From positions 24,855,701 through 24,919,700 of the forward strand of contig OZ024890.1 of assembly GCA_964017195.1 (NCBI GenBank): a stretch of 64,000 bases of DNA, read 5' to 3'. The stretch's first letter is position 1. Each line of letters begins with the position of its first letter. Of the stretch, positions 22,800 to 34,800 are shown piece after piece. The position numbers and the translations under genes are program-made. A model generated the notes under the pieces. It made no database searches. It was not told the origin of the DNA and saw only the letters and a program-made list of their open reading frames with translations. Source of the DNA: Siderastrea radians (Eukaryota; Cnidaria; Anthozoa; Scleractinia; Rhizangiidae).

Positions 22800-24550
22800 T
22801 CAATTGTCATAGTCTTCAAGGGGTTTTTGTGGCAGTGAAGATTACTGTGCTTGACTTCCACAAAATGTCAGTTTTAGTCCGCTGTGAAGGGAAAATTTTG
22901 AGACAATCCTATGTTGTTGTATTCAGGACCAATTGGTTGAAACAATGAAGGGGTCTAATCAAATTCAAAAAGACAACAATGTCTATAAAATTAACAAGTA
23001 ACATAATACTATTTAACCGTAATAGAATTATACACACACAACATTGTAAAATATATTACAATTTTTCCACGTCAGGTGTTTTGCCGACATTTTCATTGCT
23101 TATTAACGTAGTAGTAGTGTTTAACGCCAAGTCTTGCTTGTATATATGTATATTAGGGTTTGTTGTCGTTTTTGAACTCTCTAACTGAAGCCCTTTTGAA
23201 GTTTTTAAACGTTGTAAAATGTAACTTCGAATGTGAAATTTCAATATCGTTTCTTTAAAAGCGTGACGCGTGTGACCACTTGTAAGTATGAATTTGCATT
23301 TGAATTTCCAGGATCGGACATTAGGGGTGGAATCATTTGCAGCATACGTGTATAGCCATCGGATTTCTTTGTTAGAATTTTTTTATTGTTTTCAAGCTTA
23401 AAAACAATAAAAAATTTCAACGGGCAAATTCGACGGCTATACGCATATACTGCAAATGGTTCCACCCTTGATCTCACAAACGTTTGAAATAATTCGATAT
23501 GAAGACACGTTTGCATGTAAAGCCGCCTTCACAACCTTTAAGCATTCTGTTGGTAAATACAGACTAGTGTTTGAGGTTGTCTCAACGAGAGTTTGCCAAA
23601 ACAAGTGTTTTTCTGTTTTCTTTCGGCGTTTACACACGACATGCAAAGTTAAGTTTCATGGTGAAGGCCTTCTAACAAAAAACACCACCGTCTAAAACAT
23701 GAGTTTAGACTGTTAGTATGAAGGAACAATATTTTCTGGTTAGATTAAACTTTACATCTCACAGTATTTATATGGAGTGGTCTTTTCAAATTGTAAACTT
23801 CGCAATGGTTTGGGGGGAGGGGGCTTTTTCCGGGGGAAATAACAGGCTCTTTTATCCAGCCCCTCATTAATTTTCCACGAAAGTTTCGAGAAAGAACCGA
23901 TACTGCTCTTGAGTATCGATTCCGTTTCAAATATCCGTGGTAGTTGGTGACGATTTCTTTGGTATCGACATAGGCCCATCATCAACAAATGGGCTTTGAT
24001 GGGAAGGCCAATTACTGATATGAACAAACGTCTCGTGACTTGTATATAGGATTAGTTAGGTCTTGTTGCTTTAAGTAATTTATGCCATGCTAAGAAAGGC
24101 TTGACTTGACTTTCGTGGAAACTGTGATATATATATATGTCTTTCATATTTTCATTGTGTAATTATTAACACCCACCATTTACGTGATGGACGTTATTAA
24201 AAATTACCAGATATTAAAATGGTTGGTGTGGTTGTCTCTTTTGTGACATGACATCGCAAAATTTGTCTACCTACTGTAAAAGTTCCAAAAAACCCGGGTG
24301 GCTTAATTCGCTTCAAGCTTCAACAAAGGAAAAGAGCAGAATGGGGAAGCTTATAAGGATCGCTTAACTTGTTGGAATCACAACTTTCTGGAAAACTCAA
24401 GAAAACTTTTCCCGCATCCCTTTACAGATTTCGTACCTGACCAACTTGGATACGGGGATACACAGCCGGGAAAATTCCTTTCCCTTTGTTCACTATACAG
24501 TCCTTTGAAGTATATATTTCATTCTCGTTTCCAGAGCCTACGATCTGTTC
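22800..24550. other. Intergenic stretch downstream of NHE8
   Basis: Apart from the MITE at 23323-23468, I see no supportable gene in this stretch. The open frames are short and low in complexity. Confidence 0.4.
23323..23468. mobile_element. Short foldback MITE of the GGGGTGGA(A)TC family
   Basis: The left end AGGGGTGGAATCATTTGCAG is mirrored by the right end CTGCAAATGGTTCCACCCTT. The centre is itself an inverted repeat, ATTTTTTATTGTTTT against AAAACAATAAAAAAT, so the 146-bp unit can fold almost end to end. Its ends match those of the 0.83-kb element at 15052-15877. Confidence 0.8.
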
Positions 24551-24767
24551 GGTCAGCGGTGGGATCTACAAGAGACGTAATTTTTAAAAAAGCCGCGTAG
24601 CTCTGGGGACAAGAATGAGTATATTTTTAGGCGGCCGCCGTGCGCATGCGCACGTCGCCGCCTCATGAAATGGTCGTTTTTTGTTGACCTATGTTGAAAT
24701 AGGGCCTTAGCTAGACTGTAGTTTGTCGCTTTCTGTGTTTGTTTGTTTGTATGTATGTATTTTTGAT

Positions 24768-24899
24768 GGGGGGGGGGGGAGTCCCATGTGAGACGGGCGG
24801 GGATGCTCGTAGGAAAATTCGAATTGAAGCTATTCTGAAGATGGTGAACTCGAGACGACAAGCATCCATGCACCTTTCACATGGGAGTACACCCCCCAG
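24768..24899. repeat. Short inverted repeat (GGGGGGAGTCCCATGTGA)
   Basis: GGGGGAGTCCCATGTGA near 24774-24790 is answered by TCACATGGGAGTACACCCCCC near 24877-24897. The spacing is about 90 bases. It is probably a small foldback element remnant. Confidence 0.5.
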
Positions 24900-25424
24900 G
24901 GAATTTATGAGGCACTATTTGGCACCAATCAGATCGAGGCTACTAAGCTAAGAGTACATTCTACCAATGAAAGAGCTGGTTAGAATCCGCTTACTGAAGC
25001 TGAAGGTCAAACAAGGTTAAGCTTACCAGCCATGTTGAATGTACAGATGGGAACGGAAACGATCAGCGCAAATGTGCTTTTGTACTTTTTCCTCTCGAAC
25101 ATTATATTTTCAGTAAAGGCTTGGTGTGGTTGGAATTGATGGTAATTTCCAAAAGCTATTGTAAGGGCAGGTAAAATTGAACTTTGTCGTGGCCAACGGT
25201 GGAATGTGGCAAAAACAACCCGGCTCGTTCCAAAAATAGACTTGTTGAAGAGAAACTGTAATTGAATTTGTTCTTGTATGATTTGTGTTATGAACAGCTG
25301 TTTTGATCATGTATCTTTGAACAAGATGTTTGTTGAAAAGATTGTATCTGTGCTTGATATGGATAATTTTGACTGCACTTTGCAAGGTTTTTGAAACAGC
25401 TTTGTTTGGTAAGTTGAAATTTAT

Positions 25425-25845
25425 AGCGACGTGTTTAACATTGCACTTTGCATAAATCAGTTTGTTTATTCAAGCGTGTCTGTAGGTTTTTAACCTGTTT
25501 TCTCTTCCCTAGATGCGGTTAAGTTTTAGTTTACAATGTTGTATCCATGATTTATATCAGTCATATCCACAGATTTTCCAGCCGACACTGAAATGATTTC
25601 TTTCTTGGTTTTATCATATACGGGAACATATGGTTTTTGAAATTTAAGATTGCAATTTGCATAAATAAGTTTGGTCATTCAAGCATGTCGGTAGGTTTTG
25701 AACCTGTTTTCTCTTCCCATAATACGGTTAAGTTGTAGTTTACGATGTTGTGTCCTTGATTTATATCAGTCACATCCACAGAATTTCCAGCCGACAAAGA
25801 AACGATTTCTTTCTTGGTTTTATCATATACGGGAACATATGGCAA
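25425..25845. repeat. Tandem duplication of about 205 bp
   Basis: Two adjacent copies, about 25437-25645 and 25648-25845, share long stretches such as TTTATATCAGTCA(T/C)ATCCACAG and TTTCTTGGTTTTATCATATA. The right copy is an open frame on the minus strand, while the left copy has stops in that frame. Confidence 0.8.
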
Positions 25846-25956
25846 GAAAATTTGTTTGAATAACGACCCTTCAATTTTCATAAAAGTTTGTGCAGCTGGG
25901 AGTGCCAATGGTTGTCCTCTCCTAAAATTATTATCTAATACGCTTGTTTCTTTCAC
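25675..25956 (-). pseudogene. Coding-like fragment of unknown family
   Basis: The minus-strand frame encodes about 94 residues with complex composition, for example QIFLPYVPVYDKTKKEIVSL and DVTDINQGHNIVNYNLTVLW, ending at a TGA. A diverged second copy of its C-terminal part lies just downstream (25437-25645) with in-frame stops. The paired copies and even residue use suggest descent from a real exon. There is no ATG-led full-length gene or clear splice context, and I do not recognise the family. It may be a mobile-element fragment or an exon relic. Confidence 0.35.
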
Positions 25957-26176
25957 CTCTTGTTGTGACCTCGATTTATATCATTCAGAAATATGCAGGC
26001 AATTATTAGTTGACCTAACTGAGGTTTCAGTTTTAGATTTAATTTGAAATTGTTATGCAGTTGTTTTGTTCTAGTGTTAGTTTGACTTTTTAACCTGTAG
26101 CCTACTAGCGCGATGGTTGCTCTATCTCCGGTTTTGGTCCAACTGGGATTTTAGCGGGATTTTGAAAAAGCTGTTT

Positions 26177-26391
26177 TAGGCCCAGTTCAGACGCAGTACC
26201 TCTCATGTGCCGTACCAAATACATTTTCGCTCCTAGGTCGTAATTAAGCGGCAAGCTTTGCCGTACCCTGAGATTTTGGCTTGCCTAATTGAAATCTTGC
26301 AAAAAAAAACTCATTTGGACACCTTACAACTGCCAAAAAACTACGTACTACTTGGTACGACACATGAGAGGTACACCGTCTGAACCGAGCC
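26177..26391. mobile_element. MITE with GGCCCAGTTCAGAC / GTCTGAACCGAGCC ends
   Basis: The left end TAGGCCCAGTTCAGACGCAG is mirrored at the right by CGTCTGAACCGAGCC. The second inverted block is CTCTCATGTGCCGTACCA against TGGTACGACACATGAGAG. It is 215 bp long with no coding capacity. Confidence 0.75.
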
Positions 26392-26616
26392 TTTTGCACT
26401 CAGTGTGCTATAGTGGAGGGGGAAGTATTTACAAGAATGATCGCGTGTATTGTTTTGTCCTCAGAGTATGTCTTAAAAAATCGCAAATACGCGAGGATGA
26501 GACTTGTCATTTCAACATAGGTCAAGCACGCAATGCGTGCCTATGTTTTTTCATTAGGCGGCACGTGCGCGCAGGCGCACGTCGCCGACCCATAAAATGG
26601 ACGTTTTTCGTTTTTC

Positions 26617-28545
26617 ATTTTCGTCGTCGTCGTCGTAAGTCACTTGACTTGGTCCTCTTGGGGTCGCGCGGCCAACAGACACAGCTGCACATGAGGCTTA
26701 GTGAACGACAATGGCATTGCTGTTACAACAAGAGACTGCAAGTAAGCACTCGTGCCGTTAAGATCCAAATGGAACCCTTACCTATTAAACGATGAAAAAT
26801 TTATAACAACTAGACATGCATGTAAGCATGCGAGTATCGTGGGTATTAAAAAACACAAAGCGCGTCATTCAGGGTCACTATGAAAGGTCACGTATCGTGG
26901 GCTTACCAATCAATTTTATCAGTTTTCAAAAACAATCTGTCAAATACCGGACATTCTCCTTGCGCATAGTCACGATTTTGATCACGCAATTCCTTACATA
27001 CCGGGAGTACAAATTGTCCATAACAGGTCACCGGAAACCAAGAACTACTATTAAAAAAAACACTTTTTTCCTTAGGAAAAGTGGAGGGGAGGGGGGAGGG
27101 TGGAAGACTATCGGCTGCCTGTAAATTCTTCAGAATTTCTTGTTTTCGTTGTCGTCGTCGTCGTCGTCGTCGTCGTAAGTCACTTGACTTAGTCCTCTTG
27201 GTGTCGCGCGGCCAACAGACACAACTGCACATCAGGCTTACTTAGTGAATAGGTTACGACATTAGCTTGTTTTGCTAGGTTTGAATCTTCAAGACGATTT
27301 TCTTTTTTTTTAGTGTCCATTTTCTCGATTTCGGAAAAGAAGTCACTGGATTCCCGTGAACATCTGAACTTCGCTCCCTTCAGTGATAAGGCTAATTAAA
27401 TATTCAAAATGAAAATGGACCTTTGAACGACAATGGCATTGTTGTCATAACAAGAGGCTGCAAGTAGCCTGCACTCGTGCCGTTGGGATCCAAATGGAAC
27501 CATTGCCTGTTAAAGGCTGAAAAATTCAAAACAAGTAGAACAGTGTTATCCACGACAATCGACTGCATATTTATGGGGAGTACATGTAGTTATCACATAC
27601 ACCCGATTGATAAAAAGTTGTCGGGTGCAAAGTATAAACCAAGAACATTGCGACACGATGGAATTCTGGGAAGACAGGACTGACAAAGCTTGCCACTCAG
27701 TTCCATATAGTGATGTTCAAGATATTTTCATTCCTAAGAAGGTTTTGAAGTAGGTTTGGGTATAATGTGTTAATGTTATCCCCACGGTGCCTGAGAATAG
27801 GAGCAAGTTTTCCCACTTCCCAGAAAACCATTGGGTCGTACTAGTATATGCTTTTCACACGAGAACGTTCGTTAATTAGGTGTACTTATAACATTTTGAG
27901 AGCAACAATAAGAAGCAGTTATAGAATTACAGAGATCTTCCGTTCGTCCACAGCTTTATGCTACCGAATTTAATTTCCTTCCGCTCCAAGCTCTCTACAG
28001 ACCACATAGGCGCTCAGTGTTCATTTTGGTTCACTAGTTACATTTAATTAGTGCATGCACCACGCTATGAAAGGGTAACACAAAAATAATCTGTTCGTCA
28101 TGGTCATTTCATCACCATGCTATGGAAGGTCATGTGGGCTCAAAAAATCTCTTACCTTGTGCACGATAGCGACACGAAAAAAAAAATTTTAAAAAAATTA
28201 AAAATAAGAAAAACGGCTGGTATTCCTTGACTCGTCGCCGTATACACGGCACGAGCATTGACGTAAACAGTTACATGCACAGTTTAGAAACCGAATCGAT
28301 TTTATCAGTTTTCAAAACTTATCTGTCAAATAACGGACATTCTCCTCGTCACGCAGCGCACAACTCACTATCTGTCACCGATAAGAGCCTTTCGGACGAA
28401 AACACGGTTTATCTGTCTGCGAAAACCAAGAACTACTAAAGTTTCATAATTTTCAAGTTTAAGAAATCTTTTTTCCTTAGCAGGGGAAAAGGGGAGGGGG
28501 GTTGACAGTCTATCGGCCACCTGTGAATTCTTCAGAATTTCTTGT
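26617..28545. repeat. Local duplications upstream of eIF6
   Basis: Several blocks recur in the same orientation. CGTCGTCGTCGTAAGTCACT...GTCGCGCGGCCAACAGACAC occurs at 26622-26700 and 27155-27235. CGACAATGGCATTG...AAATGGAACC occurs at 26705-26790 and 27428-27520. TTTTATCAGTTTTCAAAA... followed by GACATTCTCCT occurs at 26913-26965 and 28298-28345. TTTTTTCCTTAG...AATTCTTCAGAATTTCTTGT occurs at 27065-27143 and 28470-28550. This looks like an ancestral unit copied two or three times and then rearranged. A related GC-rich stretch, AGGCGG...GCGCACGTCGCCG, occurs at 24630-24665 and 26556-26587. Confidence 0.6.
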
Positions 28546-28834
28546 TCAAAAGTGGATACCCGGTTAAAGATACCCGGGCTTCTTCCGCGGAGTCTTAGGG
28601 TTCATCCGGGAAAGAGGAGGGCTCTGGGTCTAGAATGAGTATACAAAGTTGTCACATATTTGACGTACCTTATAGCAAAGTGTATCTCAGCTGACCAATA
28701 TTGCACTTCGTTGTGCAATGCAGTGAGTGTGCTTGTTCTTTCGATCTGTTTCCGAAGACTTTCCATATTTAAAAGTTATCTTTCGTCGTAAGAAGGGCCC
28801 TGATTCTTAGGGAGCGTAGTGACACGTTTCAAAG

Positions 28835-31800
28835 ATGGCAGTAAGAGCACAGTTTGAAAACAGCAACGAAGTGGGAGTCTTCGCCAAACTGACAAATGCA
28901 TACTGCCTCGTGGGAATTGGTGCTTCCGAAAACTTTTATAGGTAAGCTTACAAAAGCTGCAGTAAAATCAAGTTTTTAAAGTTTATACAGTACGTAGCTT
29001 GCCGTGTTTCTCGACCAGTAGATTCCTACAGAATGGTAAACGTGTTATGTTCGAGGAAAAGAGAAATTTGGGAAATCAATGATCCGATCTATTTTAATTG
29101 TAAAATTTCTTATCCTTAGTTTATAATCAAAAGGCATGTGCCTTTCGATTTCGGCAGAATACCCTGCCACATCGACTGTTTTTTATGTAGGTGCCTACGC
29201 GGTACGCAGAAACTGATTTAAAATATTCTATTTGTCCACGCAGTCGTCTGAGAAAGTCAACTGGAAAGTGACATCAATATATGTTTCTCTCGTTCTCAAA
29301 GCGTGTTGCCCGAGCGAAAGTGATAGCAATATATGTTTTTCTGAAAGCGTATCGCTCTTTGACTGTGCACTGCGTAGGCAACAGATTATCCATGTTCTCC
29401 TCTTGAATTCAATATCATCTGCGTACCGCGTACCATGTAGGCAAGAAATTCTACTAACTTGTCATCTACTAATGACTGCCTACCGCGTACCGCATAGGCA
29501 AAACAGTATACTAACTTCTCCTCTTGAGTTCACTTAATTTAACTTGACTTCAGTTAACTTACTGGCTTTTCCTCATGAATTCATTCTTGAATTGACTGCT
29601 CATCACGTACCGCGTACCGCCTTTTCTCCTAAGGCACTCGAAATGGCAGGGTATTCTGCAGTTACTCCCGATTTTGTAGGGCTGTGAAACCCCAACTCCT
29701 CCAGTGGGAGACTAGAGTATTGGCATTCGTTGATCTTAAGTCCAATCAGACTGTTGCTTACATGGCCAGTTACTAGAAGGAGTTTCTGTGAGCTTCTGTG
29801 ATAGTTGAGAGGTGAAAAATGCAGACAAGCATCGAACTTAAAACATAAAACAGAAATTTTTGGATCATGGGAAAACCATGGGTAAAATTTTAGGCTCAAT
29901 GTGGAAATTTGATGTACGGGACACCTGGAAATTTGGTACACTTCTGGGAGACTCACCGATAATCTGGTTGGCAGGTATGGTCATCAGCACAAAAATGAGA
30001 ACTGGCGGGCGGGGACCGGGGGGGGAGGGGCAATCAGGTATATTACAGTGCATTTGACAGGATGCGGTGGTGCGGATCTGCATAATTCTTAAACGTCCGC
30101 ATCTTCCGCATAAAACAGAAAAAGGAGTAACTGCAGAATACCCTGCCACATTGACTGCGTTACTGAAAACAGTGGTTACTCGGTACGCAGTGTAGGAGGA
30201 AAATGAACTGTCTTATATAAAGCCGGGTACGCGGTGCAAAGTAAATTCAAGACTGAAAGGTTTCCTAGGAGCTGGCTACGCGGTACGCGGTATGTGGTGA
30301 GAAATTAATTCAAGTGTCAAAGTTTATTTATCTCTGGAGCTGGCTACGCGGTGGATAATAAATTCAAGTCTCTGGAGCTGGCTACACAGCACACAGTGGA
30401 TAATAAATTCAAGATGGCAAGGTATCTTAGAAGGTGGCTACGCGGTACGTGGTGGCTTTAAGAACAAGGAATATACATATGCAATTAGTTTCTGCATACC
30501 GCGTAGCCAGCTATGCGGAATGTAGTAAATGTGGCAGGGTATTCTGCAGTTAAGCCCAGAAAAATTTGTGTAATATTAGTGATAAAGCAGCTGCTTTTCA
30601 TCCTCACAAACATAAAAGCCGAAGAGATTGATTATTTTGAAGCAGTTTTCCTCCTAAACATCGACAAAAATATGCCGCTTCGTTCACAAGGAATTTTTAA
30701 CCTCCAGGCGTTCCATGCGTCTTTTGGCGATGAGCCTATGTACTAGTTTTGTTCTTACACTGATTTCCATTGGGCAAAAAGCATTGACATTTTAGCGAAT
30801 AACAGTAATTGATAAGAAATTGCGTTTGACTACTACTTGTGCGAGGAAACTTGAACACATTGTCTAGTTTTGCTCGTTCATTGTTTCAAAGAATCATCTT
30901 GCGGTTTAAGCTTATAGTAACGATAAATTTAAAGAGACGAAGAAGAAGCAGTTTAGATAACAGAAAAAAACAGTGAAAAGACACAATTATCAATGTTATA
31001 GATTGTTTAAATTTCTGCATAATCCAGCGTGTTTTCCGCGTAATCAACATATTTTTCCGCATAATATGCAAATTTTCCATTTTTTTCCGCACCCTATCAG
31101 ATGGCCTGTATATTAATGACAAGGAGGTGTGAATGAGGCCAAAAGAACTGGACCAAAAAAAAGTCCAACAGCCCAGAAAATAATGTAAAAAGTCCTTTTT
31201 ATGGCATAAGACATGGGCGTTCCTGCCTTAACATGAAGTACGCAAGTGCATACCAGTATTTTCCATCCTTAATATGACTTTTCGTTATTTGATAGATTAT
31301 AATACAGGAGAAAATAAAATAAAAAATCATATAGATGAGGTCATAAGGTAAAGATGTGTAATTTCAATATTGGCATTTTCTTCAGCGCTGTCACGGATGA
31401 GTGCACCTGGGTGTGCCATTTTTCTTCGAGACCAAGAAACCGTTGAAAGGGCGACTTGTTGTCTTTAATTTTTGTAAGACTATGACTAAGTGTTAATGTT
31501 AATACCGATTAGAAATCCAAAGTCACTAAATTTCTGCTGGGAATGCCCCTGTAAGAAGGAAAAAAAAAGCAATTGAGTCAGAGACTGTTTTTGCTTCCAC
31601 CTTTCTTTATTTATCATGCATCTGTCACCCTGAGGTATGCATGCTTTTTCTCTCCCTTAAACACAATCCTACCAAAATCTTTCTATCCAAAATAAGTTCA
31701 CCAGAAAATTTCCAACCCAAAATAAAAGGCCCAAATCACAAATTATAAACCCAAAAAAGGCCTTCACACCTTCCCGTCAGTAATATACTGAAGTACCCCC

Positions 31801-34800
31801 CTGGGTATAAGACTGAGTTTGACTTCCAAGTCAGTCACATTCCCAGAGCCCTCACTCCTACTTGTTGCTGGCCAGTAGAGAAGGAGTCTCTAGGAATGAG
31901 ATTGGTGTGAGAAGTGATGATCTTGCTTGCACATAGTAGGTTCCACTAAATTTGAGCTTTCTTTCTAAGAGTTAACTGTTTGTTTGCACTGTTTATACCA
32001 TTTTGCACACTCACACCAGTCCCTATGGAATGAAAAGATGACTGTTTCTGTACACAACAACAAAACAGTCTAAGAATCATTATAATAATTATTGTGTTAC
32101 AAGTAATTTTTTGTTTGTTTGTTTGTTTCTTTGTTTTTTGTATTATGTACAGTGTATTTGAAGGTGAACTTGCTGATGTGATTCCAGTGGTCCGTGCATC
32201 AGTTGCAGGATGTAGAATTATAGGAAGACTTTGTGTTGGTATGTATAGATGCTATCGATCCCAGACATCCCTTGAAATGGCTTAAATATGAGCCCAGTTT
32301 GCACTTTGTTGATTTCTCTTCATACACTGTAGTTCACAGATATCTGGGAACAGTAGTGTCACAAGTCAACTTAACAACCATATTTGTAGAATTATGCATA
32401 CCCTGTTGAAACCTCTCTTGTATTGTATATCTCTCCTTGATGTGAACAGTTGCATGCTCTAATTGGTTCCCTATTACTCAGCTATCAGTTCACATCCTAT
32501 TATTGAAAAAGTCACACAATGACTACAACTGTTGTTGACAGTTTTGTCAAAGTGAATATTTTTTTCACAGTCCAGTGGCTATTTATAGAGACTTGCCAGA
32601 TAGGAGCAAGTGTGCACTCTTTAACTGTCTGCTTGTATCCTGTGAATAGAGAAGGCTGTGTACAAGATGACGAAAACATGCTTCTTGTAAATGAAAAGTT
32701 TGTTTTGGTGACCAAAACATTAATTTCTCATGATCCAGGGCTTTGTTAATGTGGAGGGGGGGGGTGGGGGGGGCAGTGGAAACAAAAGGAAACAACTCCA
32801 TATTAATTTCAGATCTCCAGAGGTTGACAGTTCTGAAAGTCATTAAATCAGTCACAGGTTCAAACCAGTAAAACCTGCTGTCTCCATTTCTTGATGGAAA
32901 TGACATTTTTCAACATATAAAGCAAGAGTTTGTAATCACATACTAGTTACAACAGGCTCTATTTTAAAACAGTGGTCTAGTAATATATTTATTGTCAATT
33001 CACAGTGCAAATCAGAAAAGCTTAATGAGCACTTAAATTTGACTTTTACATGTTAATCAAAAGGTGATACAAGCAATCAGACAAGGGATCAGTTTACTGC
33101 AGCTTGCCGTTTATCTGTCTTTCATCTGATCAGTTTTCTGTTGTGGCAGAATAAACATTTCACAACATTTCTTGTCTTCACCCTTTTATGATTTGTACTG
33201 GAAATAATTATTGATTTTTTAAAACTTATCCTTCATTACAGGCAACAAAAATGGACTTATTGTCCCAAGCACCACAACAGATCAGGTAGGCTGATCTTAT
33301 GGCTTAAAATTCAAGAAACTTTATTCCACATTGTCTTTCTCCACCCAGGTGTTTAAAAAGGTATAAGCGAGTGTTTGGAAAGCCTCACAAAAATGCTGGG
33401 GGTTAGCTGTGCAGTGGTCTAGCATCTCATCTGGGATCTGAGTAGGATCGTGTTCCTAGTTAGGATCCCAACTAGGATCATTGTTCCCAGTTAGGATCCT
33501 ACAGGAACAGTTTACGATCCTGGGGTAGGATTCATAAAGCTGTCCTAAGCAAAAGATGAATAGAACACATCTTATCTTAGGAGGGCTTGACCAGGAATCC
33601 AGCCCCTGAGTAAGATTCTGTTGCTAGTTAGGATCCTACAGGAACAGTTTAGGATCTTCAGTAGGATCCTGTTCCTAGTTACATGTAGGATCCTGTTCCT
33701 AGTTAGGATCCTATAGGATCTTACAGGATCTTACATGATCCTGTAGGATCCTACATAGGATTTCTACCAAGCTACGTAAGCACTGACCATGTGGGCCACA
33801 TATCTATGGCCTGTGTGTGACTTTATCTATCTTTTACAATTACTTTATAGTGGGCATATCTTTAAACACAAGTTAGATCATGGATGAATTTAACCTTTTA
33901 AGCCCTGATATGAAAATGTATATTCTCCTTACTGATTCCCATACATTTCTTTTGCAACTAATAAGGAGAATTTGTGTTAATATCAAGACATCTTGTCCTT
34001 AGTGATCGCTTCCTTAATTCTCATCACTTGTATAGGATGAATGTTTGAACAAGTAGTGATAATAAAGAGAAATGTCATTTTCGTTTCTGTTAGGACTTAA
34101 AAGGTTTAAAAGTGATTCTTAACCAAATACATGTACATCTGGATTGTGGCAATCACTATTGCTTAATTTATTGCTCATTGAACAGAACAGAACAGATGCT
34201 TTTATTTATTTTAGTCAGGATGATCCCTTCAGAAATCTTTAATTCTTTCTATATGACTGTCTTTACCCTGTTGAAACTTGCAGGAACTTCAGCATATTCG
34301 AAATTCATTGCCTGACACAGTGAAAATACAGAGAGTGGAGGAAAGACTGTCGGCATTAGGAAATGTAGTAGCTTGCAATGACTATGTTGCTTTGACCCAT
34401 CCAGATCTTGACAGGGTAGGTCCATCATATTTTAGCTGAGTATAAATGGCTGAAAGTTCATCACATGATTGTCATATTAAATGATTTTTAGTTCAATGAA
34501 TAAATGTGCACCATCATCATCGTGATGATGATCATCATCATCAACATCCTCACAGGTATCATCATTGTCACCATCATCATCGTGATCATCATCATCATCA
34601 TCGTCGTCGTTGTCATCGTCATCCTCATCCTCACAGGCATCATCATTGTTACCATTATCATCGTTGTCATTATTGTAATTAATTTATTAACTTCAACAAC
34701 TGCCATCATTAAGAAAGTTAAAAATTTAAAAATATCTGAAGACAACATGAAATTCACTGTGATGTTCTGAAGCTATAATTTTTTGTTCATTTCAGGAAAC

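Noticed and set aside
26289..26795. Open frame of 168 codons on the plus strand
   Set aside because: It runs through a MITE end and a duplicated CGT-rich repeat, has low-complexity Arg/Cys-rich content and shows no domain or splice context.
34488..34770. Overlapping open frames of nearly 90 codons on both strands
   Set aside because: Both are translations of an ATC/GAT triplet repeat in an eIF6 intron.
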